Assembly: GCF_021699195.1 (NCBI RefSeq)
Contig: NZ_SSXE01000054.1
Location: 1 to 49,324, forward strand
From: Nonomuraea sp. MG754425
Lineage (GTDB): Bacteria > Actinomycetota > Actinomycetes > Streptosporangiales > Streptosporangiaceae
Length of the DNA: 49,324 nucleotides
Reading direction: 5' to 3'
Shown: piece by piece, positions 8,217 to 16,333 of the stretch
Position numbering within the stretch: the stretch's first letter is position 1
Layout of the letters: the number at the start of each line of letters is the position of its first letter
Translations under genes and position numbers: made by a program
Notes under the pieces: generated by a model
Seen by the model: only the letters and a program-made list of their open reading frames with translations
Databases searched by the model: none
What the model was told of the DNA's origin: nothing

Positions 8217-8692
8217 CCCGCACCTGCGAAGTGAGCCTCCTGGACCGCCTTTTCACCTCCCTTTACCCCGGCCAAGGTCTCGATCATGAAAAGGTGTCCG
8301 GCCGGGCCTGAGGTTCAACTCTCGGGGGCTCACATCATCCGACCAGACCCGCACGGCACCTCCTCGCACCGTTGCCGCTTCCGTCGCGTGTCGGGATCGA
8401 GCACTCCGGATCAACCCCGTAGATCAGCCTGTTCAGCTCATCTTGATTCATGACGGTTGTCCGGCCCAAAGATCGCCTTCATGAGTACGTCCCAGACATA
8501 GGCGATCTCTCGGTGGCAACCCTCACACAGCAGGTTTCCGCTCTTGCGGATTGCCCAATCCTCGCCGTCCGTGATCAGCTCCAGCCGAAGTTCGCCATGG
8601 CTGACCGCGCGCGCACGGTCCTCAGCGAAGCAGGCGAGAGGCGTTCACAGCAGGGACGGAACGTCCTACTTTCGCGATGCCAAGCGCAGGGG
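8217..8692. other. Gene-poor stretch at the left edge of an accessory patch
   Basis: 476 bases, less GC-rich than the flanks. On the minus strand a frame from 8644 down to the stop at 8438-8440 reads plausibly coding ('DGEDWAIRKSGNLLCEGCH') but has no ATG/GTG/TTG start. A second minus frame, 8335-8451 (38 codons, ATG start), overlaps its end. Neither can be called a gene; both could be remnants of mobile DNA. A T-arm-like stem-loop at 8308-8325 is discussed under rejected items. Confidence 0.4.
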
Positions 8693-9904
8693 CTAAGGAC
8701 GTACCCCCACGTACTCGGCAAGCTTCCGCAATCCAGGTGGTTGGATCGGACCCGCATACAAATCACGAATGATCGTGACGGCAAGTACGTGATGCCGCAT
8801 CCATCCCGGGGCAGCACCCTTGAGCGCTTCCAAGGTTCTCACGGCGCTGGAAGCGTCCCCGAGGTCGGTATAAGCCCGCGCCACATCCAACAAGAACCAT
8901 GTACGCCACGACGGCGGAACGTCTCCACTCAACCGTAGGCCCTTGGCAAGATGCAGAGCTTCGTCGGGGCGTGCATGTTGTACCGCGAGCCTAACCCGCT
9001 CAATCCGCACTGATGACCGGTTGAATACTGATACCGCGCGACTGTCCTCGACCGGTGGCAAGCTGGACAACCGTTTGGCCCACTGTTCAGCCGTGGTCAT
9101 CATCTCGGTTGCCCGGTCGTAGCTTCCCGACCGCGCCGCGCTGGTCGCTGCCGACATGACCAGGCCACCCCAGACCCGCAGGCCCGCAGCAGTCTTCATG
9201 CCGGTTTCGCGTTCCACCGCATCGGCTGCTCGCTCCGCAAGGTGCTCCGCATCATCGAGACGGTTTTGACGCTGATAGGCCCATGCGACAGAGCCGTAAA
9301 CCATCGGGGCAAACAGCGGATCACCCGAGTTCTGCGCCGCCATTGCGGCGCGCTCAAGGCTCGACAGTGCGAGATCGGTTTTCCCTAGCCGGATAGCGAG
9401 ATGACCCGCCAATTGCAAGGCCTTGCTCAGACTTCCTTCGCCCTGTGCGCGTTGCTCCGGAGATCCGATAGAGGCGATCAGCCGAGCATCCTCGATCATC
9501 CCCGGAAGCACATCGGCAAGCCGGTCGAACTCCGCACTGTGATAAAGCGTCCACCCCTCGGAGATCTCGCTCCGGAGCAGTGGCAGGGACAGTGATTCCG
9601 CCGCGTCGCGCTCGGGAGGCGGAGCGAACAACGGAGGCATGATCGCCCGTCGAAGGGCCACCAATTGGGGTGATTCCGCGTGTCCATTCGACGGAACGGC
9701 GGGCGGGTCGCCGACAAGGGCCGAGACCTCCGTCCCGAGCCCTTTCGCAAGCGCGTGTAGGGTCGGCAATCGCGCACTGTGCTTGCGTCGCTGCTCCAGC
9801 TTTCGCACCACATCGACAGACACGCCGGAGAGTTCCGCTAATTCTTCCTGCGTCAGATCAGCGAGCCGCCGCAAGCTGGCCAAACGGTCGCCCAGATGCT
9901 CCAT
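8693..9904 (-). CDS. XRE-family transcriptional regulator with TPR-like C-terminal region
   Basis: 403 aa from ATG 9904. An N-terminal helix-turn-helix of the Xre/Cro type ('LGDRLASLRRLADLTQEELA', then 'SGVSVDVVRKLEQ') covers residues 1 to about 65. The remaining residues are alpha-helical repeats of TPR character ('LALSSLERAAMAAQNSGDP', 'YGSVAWAYQRQNRLDDAEH', 'WFLLDVARAYTDLGDASSAV'). This architecture is common in actinomycetes and resembles peptide- or ligand-sensing regulators; the target is unknown. Codon use is visibly less GC-biased than in neighbours, and an integrase relic lies directly upstream, so horizontal acquisition is likely. TACGCT 7 nt before the ATG implies a leaderless transcript; the longer frame to 10183 overlaps the relic and is not preferred. 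Confidence 0.85.
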   Translation of the reverse strand: MEHLGDRLASLRRLADLTQEELAELSGVSVDVVRKLEQRRKHSARLPTLHALAKGLGTEVSALVGDPPAVPSNGHAESPQLVALRRAIMPPLFAPPPERDAAESLSLPLLRSEISEGWTLYHSAEFDRLADVLPGMIEDARLIASIGSPEQRAQGEGSLSKALQLAGHLAIRLGKTDLALSSLERAAMAAQNSGDPLFAPMVYGSVAWAYQRQNRLDDAEHLAERAADAVERETGMKTAAGLRVWGGLVMSAATSAARSGSYDRATEMMTTAEQWAKRLSSLPPVEDSRAVSVFNRSSVRIERVRLAVQHARPDEALHLAKGLRLSGDVPPSWRTWFLLDVARAYTDLGDASSAVRTLEALKGAAPGWMRHHVLAVTIIRDLYAGPIQPPGLRKLAEYVGVRP

Positions 9905-9911
9905 ATCAGCC

Positions 9912-9917
9912 AGCGTA
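9912..9917 (-). promoter_or_regulatory. -10 box of a leaderless promoter (XRE regulator)
   Basis: TACGCT on the minus strand, 7 nt before ATG 9904. Confidence 0.5.
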
Positions 9918-10027
9918 GTACGGCCACGCGGCCCTGAGGGAGCCTGAGGCGGCCGGTAAGGCACGGCCCATCCCCCAAAAAGCCCGTTGTGGGGTCGAGC
10001 GCGACTCCGAGACATGGGAGGAGAAGG

Positions 10028-10250
10028 GCCGTAGAGAAAGCCGAACTCCCTAAGGGAACCAGGTTCCACGACTTGAGGCATTTTTGCGCCTCTACGCTCA
10101 TCGCTGCGAACCTTAACCCTAAGGTCATCCAACTCCGCCCAGGGCACGCGACTATCGCCGAAACAATGGATATCTACCGGCATCTATTTCCGAGCGATGA
10201 GGACCTGGGCCGTGGGGCCATCGAGAACATGATCAATTCCGCTAGCGGAA
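10028..10250 (+). pseudogene. Tyrosine recombinase (phage integrase) C-terminal relic
   Basis: The translated frame (same frame as a GTG at 9989) gives 'VEKAELPKGTRFHDLRHFCAS', 'NPKVIQLRPGHATIAETMDIY' and 'RHLFPSDEDLGRGAIENMI'. These are the C-terminal blocks of the catalytic domain of actinobacterial phage integrases: HxLRH box II, the GH histidine and the nucleophilic Tyr followed by H-L-F-P. The arm-binding and core-binding domains and the first catalytic Arg are missing. Canonical 'LGH' is 'PGH' and 'YGHL' is 'YRHL', which indicates decay. The frame then runs on without a stop into rnpB. No start codon or SD is credible. Confidence 0.75.
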
Positions 10251-10310
10251 CTACGGCGGAACTGGCGATCACTCGCTGGATGCTATGCCTGGTAGATGGA
10301 CTTTTAGTGA

Positions 10311-10699
10311 CGAGTCGGCCTGTAGGCCGGGTTCTGTCCTTCGTGATGAAGGGGCGACCATCCATCTAGGGCCGTCGTTGCCGGCGGCCTCGAGCGGTCT
10401 ACCCGCGCGGCTCGGGCGGGCAGCCCTCGAACGTCGCGCGCGAAACGCTCCGGAGAGCGTCCCTTCTTGACCTTGCTCCGGGTGGGGTTTACCTAGCCGC
10501 CCACGTCACCGTGGGCGCTGGTGGTCTCTTACACCACCCTTTCACCCTTACCTCCCGGCCAGGCCGGAAGGCGGTCTGCTTTCTGTGGCACTGTCCCGCG
10601 GGTCACCCCGGGTCGGCGTTACCGACCACCCTGCCCTGTGGAGCCCGGACCTTCCTCGGCGGGCCTGGTGTGGCCCGACGCGGTCGCCCGGCCGACTCG
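10311..10699 (-). ncRNA. rnpB: RNase P RNA (type A)
   Basis: The minus strand begins CGAGTCGGCC and ends GGCCGACTCG, the complementary P1 helix that closes RNase P RNA. Inside are the conserved blocks of bacterial type A RNA: a 5' 'GAGGAAGGTCCGGGCTCC'-type segment near 10640-10660, 'GGGTGAAAGGGTGGTGTAAG' near 10530-10550, the AGGTAAACCCCACC region near 10485-10497, and 'ACAGAACCCGGCCTACAGGC' at the 3' end. The length of about 390 nt fits actinobacteria. The product is the catalytic subunit that removes 5' leaders from tRNA precursors, working with RnpA. An integrase relic abuts its 3' end. Exact termini are estimates from P1 pairing. Confidence 0.93.
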
Positions 10700-10707
10700 T
10701 CTGGTGG

Positions 10708-10713
10708 ACTGTA
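10708..10713 (-). promoter_or_regulatory. -10 box of the rnpB promoter
   Basis: TACAGT on the minus strand, about 8 nt before the predicted 5' end of RNase P RNA. No good -35 is visible. Confidence 0.45.
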
Positions 10714-10801
10714 TCAAATCTCAAGCCGTTCCCCACTCATCGGCAAGATCGATTCGCTGGAATGGCCGGGTCAGCGCCTGAGGGGGGCGGTGGCAGGCGG
10801 C

Positions 10802-10841
10802 GGTCGTGCCGGGCGGCTCACTGGCGGCGCCCGGCACGGCC
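10802..10841. terminator. 14-bp stem-loop after the RNase H/phosphatase gene
   Basis: Arms 10802-10815 and 10828-10841 pair over 14 bp with one G-U (core CGTGCCGGGCG/CGCCCGGCACG) and a 12-nt loop. It begins 4 nt after the stop codon of the minus-strand gene and has no U-run, as is usual for actinomycete terminators. It separates that operon from rnpB. Confidence 0.6.
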
Positions 10842-10845
10842 CCGG

Positions 10846-12081
10846 TCAGCGCAGGTGCGAGATGTCGTTGAAGGTCTTCACCACGGCCGGGCCGTCGGCG
10901 TAGTACTCGATCAGCGACAGGCAGGCGAGGTCGAGGTGCATGCGGTAGAGGGACTCAAGCGGGGCCAGCAGGGCCTCTCTGAGCAGCAGCTTGATGGGCG
11001 TCACGTGGGAGACCGCGAGCACGGTCTTGCCCTCATAGCGTTCGACCAGCAGTTCCCTGGCCGCCCGCACCCGGTGCGCGGTCTGGGCGAAGCTCTCGCC
11101 GCCGGGCGGGGCGACGTCGGGGTCGGCCAGCCACGTGGCCAGTTCGGCGGGCCAGCGGCGCTGCACCTCCGTGAACGTGTGGCCCTCCCAGTCGCCGAAA
11201 TCGGCCTCTCTGAGGTGTTCGAGCACCTCGATCTCCACGCCCGTCCGCTCGGCGACGGCCTGCGCGGTCTGCCGGGCGCGGGTGAGCGGGGAGGTGACGA
11301 TCACATCAGGACGGTACGGCTCGCGCGACAGCCGCTCCGCCGCCGCCGCGGCCTGGGCCAGACCGGCCGCCGTGAGTTCGGCGTCGCCGAGGCCGGAGAA
11401 CCTGCGTTCGAGGGACAGCGGGGTCTCGCCGTGCCGGAGCAGGAGCAGGGAGGTGGCGACGCGGGCAGGCGGGGCCCAGCCGGTGCCCTTGCCCGCGCCC
11501 GTGACCCGGGCGGTCTGCTGGGCGGTGGCGACCGCGGCCGTCGGGGCGGACAACTGGTCGCCCGCGTCGAGGAGGTCTGTCTGACGGCCGGCGGGTGCGG
11601 TGCGCGCGGCCCCGCGACCGGCCGCCGGGCCGCCCTCCTGCGCGCCGCCCGCCTTCCAGGTCAGGCCCTTGGCGGCGGCGTCCATGGCCTCGTTGGCCAG
11701 GCGGTCGGCGTGCGAGTTGCGCTCGCGGGGGATCCACGTCCACTCCGTGACGCGCAGCCGCCTGACGAGCGCGCCGGCCTCGGCGGCCAGCGGCCGCAGG
11801 CCCTCGTTCTTGATCTTCCAGCGGCCCGCCATCTGCTCGACGACCAGCTTGGAGTCCATCCGGACGGCCACCCGCGCCCCGTCGCCGCCCACGTCGAGCA
11901 CCGCCCTGAGACCGGCGATCAGGCCGCGGTACTCGGCTACGTTGTTGGTCGCCACACCGATCGCCTCGGCCGCCTCCGCCAGCACCTGGTCGTCGGAGGC
12001 GTCCTTGACGACCGCGCCGTAGCCGGCCGGCCCGGGGTTGCCGCGCGAGCCGCCGTCGGCCTCGATGACGTACGAGGTCAC
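10846..12081 (-). CDS. Bifunctional RNase HI / histidine phosphatase
   Basis: 411 aa from GTG 12081. Residues 1 to about 135 are an RNase HI domain: 'EADGGSRGNPGPAGYG', 'NNVAEYRGLIAGL', 'RMDSKLVVEQM' and 'RNSHADRLANEAMD' carry the acidic active-site residues that cut RNA in RNA-DNA hybrids. After an Ala/Gly-rich linker (about 140-205), a phosphoglycerate-mutase-like domain shows 'LLLLRHGETPLS' (phosphohistidine RHG), 'TSPLTRARQTA' and the second His in 'AVSHVTPIK'. This is the architecture of mycobacterial Rv2228c, an RNase H fused to a CobC/acid-phosphatase-like domain. The start overlaps the stop of the zinc-ribbon gene (GTGA), so translation is coupled. A hairpin terminator follows. Confidence 0.92.
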   Translation of the reverse strand: MTSYVIEADGGSRGNPGPAGYGAVVKDASDDQVLAEAAEAIGVATNNVAEYRGLIAGLRAVLDVGGDGARVAVRMDSKLVVEQMAGRWKIKNEGLRPLAAEAGALVRRLRVTEWTWIPRERNSHADRLANEAMDAAAKGLTWKAGGAQEGGPAAGRGAARTAPAGRQTDLLDAGDQLSAPTAAVATAQQTARVTGAGKGTGWAPPARVATSLLLLRHGETPLSLERRFSGLGDAELTAAGLAQAAAAAERLSREPYRPDVIVTSPLTRARQTAQAVAERTGVEIEVLEHLREADFGDWEGHTFTEVQRRWPAELATWLADPDVAPPGGESFAQTAHRVRAARELLVERYEGKTVLAVSHVTPIKLLLREALLAPLESLYRMHLDLACLSLIEYYADGPAVVKTFNDISHLR

Positions 12082-12818
12082 AGGCCCGACTCTGCCGTAC
12101 GTACGAGGATCCGGCGGCACTCCTCGCACCTGAGCACCTCGTCGTGCGGCGCGCCCTTGATGCGGTTCATCTCGGCGATGGACAGGGCCACCTTGCAGCC
12201 CTGGCATCGGCCGCCGTGCAGCATGGCGGCGCCGACGCCGTACTGCTCCCTGAGCTTCTCGTAGAGCTTGAGCAGGTCGGCGGGGATGTCGCCGGTGGTG
12301 TCCGCGCGCCGGCCGCGCACCTCGCCCGACTCCTTGTCGATCTCGGTGAGGGCGGCGTCGCGGCGGTCTTCGGCGGTGGACAGGGCGGCGCGCACCTCGT
12401 CGCGCTGCGTCACCAGGTCGCCCGCCTTGGCGTCGGCGGCCTCCCGGCGCTCCATGATCTCCAGCACGACCTCTTCCAGGTCGCCCTGCCGCTTGTTCAG
12501 CGAGGTGATCTCGGACTGCAGGCTGGAAAGGTCGCGGGGGGAGGTCACGGCTCCGGAGTCGAGGCGCTTCTGGTCGCGGTCGGCCCGGGTGCGCACGGCG
12601 TCGACGTCGCTCTCGGCCTTGGCCTGCTCGCGGGCGAGGTCGCCGGACTCGGTCTCGGCCTCGATCACCTGGGTGGCGAGCTTGGCGAACAGCTTGGAAC
12701 GCTCGTCGATCTCGGCCAGCTCGGGCAGAGTGCGGCGGCGGTGGGCCAGCCGATCAATCACGGAGTCGAGCTCTGCCAAATCGAGCAGTCGCTTCTGGGC
12801 CTCAGGGGCTGCTTTCAT
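12078..12818 (-). CDS. Zinc-ribbon, coiled-coil protein (C4-type; Rv2229c-like)
   Basis: 246 aa from ATG 12818, with SD AAGAGGA 8 nt upstream; a TTG at 12839 in the same frame is less likely. Residues about 5-175 form a long charged coiled coil ('LDSVIDRLAHRRRTLPELAE', 'LQSEITSLNKRQGDLEEVV'). The C-terminus carries a four-cysteine zinc ribbon: 'GGRCQGCKVALS' and 'VLRCEECRRILVR'. The family (CT398/YqxK-type, C4 zinc ribbon) is conserved in actinobacteria, and its exact role is not settled; nucleic-acid or regulatory functions have been suggested. It sits between NIF3 and RNase H genes exactly as Rv2230c-Rv2229c-Rv2228c do in mycobacteria, with a 2-nt gap upstream and a 4-nt overlap downstream. 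Confidence 0.88.
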   Translation of the reverse strand: MKAAPEAQKRLLDLAELDSVIDRLAHRRRTLPELAEIDERSKLFAKLATQVIEAETESGDLAREQAKAESDVDAVRTRADRDQKRLDSGAVTSPRDLSSLQSEITSLNKRQGDLEEVVLEIMERREAADAKAGDLVTQRDEVRAALSTAEDRRDAALTEIDKESGEVRGRRADTTGDIPADLLKLYEKLREQYGVGAAMLHGGRCQGCKVALSIAEMNRIKGAPHDEVLRCEECRRILVRTAESGL

Positions 12819-12820
12819 GA

Positions 12821-13630
12821 TCAATATCCTCTTGTCCAAGCATCGGTGACCGCGGCGGAGACGCGCGTTTCAACGGTAACGCCACTCTCGCGCAGGATGG
12901 ACGCCGCGCTGTCGAGCCAGGGCCACTCGGTCGCCCAGTGCGCGGCGTCGATCAGGGCGGGCCCGCCCGACTCCACGAACTCGCTGGCGGGATGATGCCT
13001 CAGGTCGGCGGTGAGGAACACGTCGACGCCCGCGGCGGCGGCCCCGCCGAGCAGGGAGTCGCCCGCGCCGCCGCTGACGGCCACGCGCGAGACGGGGCGG
13101 GACAGGTCGCCGGCCACCCGGATCCCCGACGGCGTGTGCGGCAGCCCCTTGGCCGCCAGCGCCGCGAACTCCCCCAGCGTCGTGCGCTCCGGCAGTTCGC
13201 CGACGCGTCCGAGCCCGCGCCAGGGGTCGTCGGGGAACGGCTGGAGCGGGACCAGGTCGCCGGTCAGCCCCACGGCCCTGGCCAGGGCGTCGGAGACGCC
13301 GGGGTTGGCGACGTCGGCGTTGGTGTGGGCGGTGTAGAGGGCGACGTCGTTCTTGATCAGGGTGTGGACGAGACGGCCCTTGGGCGTGGTCGCGGCCACG
13401 GTGGTGGTGCCGCGCAGGTAGAGGGGGTGATGGGTGACGATCAGGTCGGCGCCCCAGTCGAGCGCCTCCTGCGCCACGGCGGCGACCGGATCGACCGCGA
13501 ACAGCACCCGGCGCACGGGCTGGGCCGGGTCGCCGCTGACGAGCCCCACCGCGTCCCACGACTCGGCCCGGGCGGGCGGGTAGGCCGCCTCGAGCACTTC
13601 GATCACGTCTGTCAACGTCACAGCAGCCAC
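12821..13630 (-). CDS. NIF3-like dinuclear metal-centre protein
   Basis: 269 aa. NIF3/YbgI family: 'ESWDAVGLVSGDP' near the N-terminus, 'DLIVTHHPLYLRG' with the metal-binding His-His, 'LYTAHTNADVANPGVSDALA', and the C-terminal 'DAAHWATEW' with the last His and Glu ligands. Family members form toroidal hexamers with two metals per subunit; a GTP cyclohydrolase-like activity has been proposed but the physiological role is unclear. The GTG start at 13630 has TAGTCT 6 nt upstream, so the operon mRNA is probably leaderless. The stop is 2 nt from the next ATG. Confidence 0.92.
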   Translation of the reverse strand: MAAVTLTDVIEVLEAAYPPARAESWDAVGLVSGDPAQPVRRVLFAVDPVAAVAQEALDWGADLIVTHHPLYLRGTTTVAATTPKGRLVHTLIKNDVALYTAHTNADVANPGVSDALARAVGLTGDLVPLQPFPDDPWRGLGRVGELPERTTLGEFAALAAKGLPHTPSGIRVAGDLSRPVSRVAVSGGAGDSLLGGAAAAGVDVFLTADLRHHPASEFVESGGPALIDAAHWATEWPWLDSAASILRESGVTVETRVSAAVTDAWTRGY

Positions 13631-13636
13631 CTGCGC

Positions 13637-13642
13637 AGACTA
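13637..13642 (-). promoter_or_regulatory. -10 box of a leaderless promoter (NIF3 operon)
   Basis: TAGTCT on the minus strand, then 6 nt and GTG 13630. Confidence 0.55.
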
Positions 13643-13741
13643 CCGGCCCACGGGGCGCCTCGCGGCGGGCACGCTCGGGGGTGTCACCGGATGGGGGTTC
13701 GGCGTAATGTAAGTGAATCCTGACTTTGTTCGGAGGGCGGC

Positions 13742-15187
13742 ATGGCACCAAGAGTCGCGATCATCGGATCGGGCTTCGGCGGACTGTGCATGGCGATCCA
13801 GCTCGAACGGGCGGGAATACGCTCGTACACGGTCTTCGAGAAGGCCGGTGAGCTCGGCGGCACCTGGCGGGACAACAGCTACCCGGGCGCGGGGTGTGAC
13901 ATTCCCTCGCAGCTCTACTCGTACTCGTTCGAGAAGTACACGAGCTGGACCCGCCGCTATCCCGAACAACCCGAAATTCTCGGCTACCTCCAGCACTGCG
14001 CGGACAAATACCACGTCAGGGAGAGAATCCGCTTCGGCACGGAAGTGCGGCGGGCGGTCTTCGACGGCACCCACTGGCAGGTCAGCACGGCCGGCGACGG
14101 CGCGACCGAGAGCTTCGACGTGCTGGTCATGGGGGCGGGACAGCTCAACCGTCCCCGGCTGCCGGACATCCCCGGCATGGCCGAGTTCGAGGGGGTCTCC
14201 TTCCACTCCGCCCGCTGGGACCACGGCCACGACCTCACCGGCCGGCGCGTCGCCGTGATCGGGAACGGCTCGTCGGCGGCCCAGCTCATCCCGCGGGTCG
14301 CGGAGCGGGCCGAGCACCTGTACGTCTTCCAGCGCACGCCCAACTGGGTGATCCCGAAGCCGGACGCCACGTTCGCGCCGCTGACGCGGCTCGTCCTGCG
14401 CTTCGTCCCCGGGCTGCGGCGAGCCTACCGGGAGTGGATCTACCGCTACGCCGAGAGCACCCTGTATCCGGCGCTCTCCCAGGGCTGGAGCACGGGCCTG
14501 CTGCGCAAGCGGGCGCTGGGGCACCTGCGCGACCAGGTGCCCGATCCGAAGCTGCGGGCCAGGCTGACGCCCGACTATCCGCCCGGCTGCAAGCGGGTCG
14601 TCATCGACAGCGGCTTCTACCCGGCGCTGAGCAGACCGGACGTGTCGCTGGTGACCGACAAGATCGTCCGGATCACGCCCAAGGGCGTCGAGACCACCGA
14701 GGGCCCGTACAAGGTGGACACGATCGTGTACGCCACCGGCTTCCAGAGCACCGAGTTCCTGGCCCCGATGGAGGTCGTCGGGCGCGAGGGCCGCACGCTG
14801 GAGCGGCAGTGGGCCGGCGGCGCCGAGGCGTACCTGGGGATCTCGGTGCCCGGTTTCCCGAACATGTTCCTGCTGTACGGCCCGAACACGAACCTGGGCC
14901 ACAACTCGATCGTCTTCATGATCGAGTGCCAGGTGCGGCACATCATGGCCTGCCTGCCACGGCTGGCCGCCGGCGGCCCCATCGAGGTGCGTCCCGAGGC
15001 GATGGCGGCCTGGCGCGAGCGGCTCGACGCGGCGATGGCCAGGATGGTGTGGGGCGCGGGCTGCCAGAGCTGGTACAAGACGGCGTCGGGCCGCGTCACC
15101 AACAACTGGCCGGGGCCCACCACGCTGTACCGCAGGCTCACGGCCAGGCCGCCGCGCTCGGCGTACCGCGTGGCCGGGCCTCGGTAG
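13742..15187 (+). CDS. FAD/NAD(P)H-dependent Baeyer-Villiger-type monooxygenase
   Basis: 481 aa. The FAD Rossmann motif 'IIGSGFGGLCMAIQLERAG' is at residues 6-24, and the NADPH motif 'VIGNGSSAAQLIPRVA' near 175. Just before it is 'FEGVSFHSARW', matching the Baeyer-Villiger fingerprint FxGxxxHxxxW. 'TIVYATGFQ' near 330 is the usual ATG motif. Such enzymes insert oxygen next to ketones or oxidise heteroatoms using O2 and NADPH; here the substrate is unknown. SD cggaggg precedes the ATG. It is divergent from the NIF3 operon with 111 bp between. The following dipeptidase has its own promoter-like sequence, so this gene may be monocistronic. Confidence 0.88.
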   Translation: MAPRVAIIGSGFGGLCMAIQLERAGIRSYTVFEKAGELGGTWRDNSYPGAGCDIPSQLYSYSFEKYTSWTRRYPEQPEILGYLQHCADKYHVRERIRFGTEVRRAVFDGTHWQVSTAGDGATESFDVLVMGAGQLNRPRLPDIPGMAEFEGVSFHSARWDHGHDLTGRRVAVIGNGSSAAQLIPRVAERAEHLYVFQRTPNWVIPKPDATFAPLTRLVLRFVPGLRRAYREWIYRYAESTLYPALSQGWSTGLLRKRALGHLRDQVPDPKLRARLTPDYPPGCKRVVIDSGFYPALSRPDVSLVTDKIVRITPKGVETTEGPYKVDTIVYATGFQSTEFLAPMEVVGREGRTLERQWAGGAEAYLGISVPGFPNMFLLYGPNTNLGHNSIVFMIECQVRHIMACLPRLAAGGPIEVRPEAMAAWRERLDAAMARMVWGAGCQSWYKTASGRVTNNWPGPTTLYRRLTARPPRSAYRVAGPR

Positions 15188-15234
15188 CCGGACCGTCCGG
15201 TGGGCGGGCGTTGGAGCAGGTCCGGGGCTCGCGA

Positions 15235-15240
15235 TAACGT
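15235..15240 (+). promoter_or_regulatory. -10 box of a leaderless promoter (dipeptidase gene)
   Basis: TAACGT, then 6 nt and ATG 15247. Confidence 0.5.
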
Positions 15241-15246
15241 CCTGAC

Positions 15247-16275
15247 ATGACGCTTCCCCTGCATCGGCGCGCCGTGGTGGCCGACACGCACAACGATCTG
15301 CTGATGGCGGTCTCCGCCCGGCCGCCGGGGCAGTGGGCCTCGTTCTTCAGGCAGCGGTGGCTGCCGCAGCTTCTCGACGGAGGCGTCGACCTCCAGGTGC
15401 TGCCCGTCTTCATCGACGACCAGTACCTCCCCGAGGGCGCGCTGCGGCAGACGCTGCGCATGATCGAGTGCGCCCACGTGCTGGCCGAGGGCAACGCCGA
15501 CCGCGTACGTCTGTGCCTCGACGCCGCCGACATCGACCGGGCGCTCGACGACGGGCTGATCGCCCTGGTGCTCGCGCTGGAGAGCATGCCCGGCCTGGAC
15601 GCCAGCGTCGAGCTGATCTCGACCGTGCACCGCCTGGGCGTGCGGGTGGCCGCCATCGCGCACTTCGGCCGCACCCCGCTGGCCGACGGCAGCGGCGAGG
15701 ACGCCACGGGCAGCGGCCTGACCTCCCACGGTGTCGCCGCCCTGCGGGAGATGGAGCGCCTGGGCATCGTCTTCGACGTCTCCCACCTGGGCGCCTCCGG
15801 CGTCGCCCACGTGCTGGAGCTGGCCACCAGGCCGGTCATCGCCACCCACTCGGCCGCCCGCGCCCTGCGCGACCACCACCGCAATCTCACCGACGACCAG
15901 TTGCGCGGCGTCGCCGCCACCGGGGGCGTGGTCTGCGTCAACTTCTTCGCCCCGTTCCTCGCCGAGCGCGTGGCGGACATGACGCTCGAGCGCCTGCTCG
16001 ACCACATCGAGCACGTCGTGTCCGTCGCCGGCGTCGAGCACGTGGGTCTCGGCCCCGACTTCATCCGCGAGGTGATGGACGACCTGACGCCGCCGTGCTG
16101 CGAGGACCTGCACACCAGGGGCGTCGATCCGAGGCAGGCCGTCCCCGGTCTGGAGGGCCCGGCCGGGCTGCCGATGGTGACGGAGGGGCTGCTCGCGCGC
16201 GGGCTGCCGGACAAGGACGTCACGCGGATCATCGGCGGCAACGTGCACCGGCTCTTCGGGGAACTCCTCGCATGA
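15247..16275 (+). CDS. Membrane-dipeptidase family (M19) zinc peptidase
   Basis: 342 aa. The M19 fold is marked by 'VVADTHNDLLM' (HxD zinc ligands, residues about 11-21), 'LALESMPG' (bridging Glu), 'IVFDVSHLGASGV' and 'IATHSAARAL' (His ligands), and 'GVEHVGLGPDF' (catalytic-site Asp). No signal peptide is visible, so it is probably cytoplasmic. Family members hydrolyse dipeptides, including D-amino acid dipeptides, and some beta-lactams; the exact substrate cannot be read. It is 58 nt upstream of an M20 peptidase in the same direction, suggesting a peptide-degradation pair. ATG 15247 is supported by the TAACGT box. Confidence 0.9.
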   Translation: MTLPLHRRAVVADTHNDLLMAVSARPPGQWASFFRQRWLPQLLDGGVDLQVLPVFIDDQYLPEGALRQTLRMIECAHVLAEGNADRVRLCLDAADIDRALDDGLIALVLALESMPGLDASVELISTVHRLGVRVAAIAHFGRTPLADGSGEDATGSGLTSHGVAALREMERLGIVFDVSHLGASGVAHVLELATRPVIATHSAARALRDHHRNLTDDQLRGVAATGGVVCVNFFAPFLAERVADMTLERLLDHIEHVVSVAGVEHVGLGPDFIREVMDDLTPPCCEDLHTRGVDPRQAVPGLEGPAGLPMVTEGLLARGLPDKDVTRIIGGNVHRLFGELLA

Positions 16276-16333
16276 CCGGCCACGACCGGCCGAGCACGAC
16301 CAGCCGAACGACGACTCGCGGGGGACGACCAGC

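Noticed and set aside
8308..8325. T-arm-like stem-loop (CTGAG, GTTCAACT, CTCGG), suggesting a tRNA or an att remnant of one
   Set aside because: The loop is 8 nt rather than 7, and no D-arm, anticodon arm or acceptor stem can be built around it.
8335..8451. 38-codon minus-strand frame with ATG start
   Set aside because: No SD, no homology recognised, and composition ends in an Arg-rich random-looking tail; kept only as a note in the gap entry.
8450..8938. Plus-strand frame of 162 codons
   Set aside because: Overlaps the clear XRE/TPR gene antisense and has no recognisable motif.
10585..12264. Long plus-strand open frame across the end of rnpB and the RNase H gene
   Set aside because: Antisense to well-supported rnpB and RNase H/phosphatase; no protein motif.
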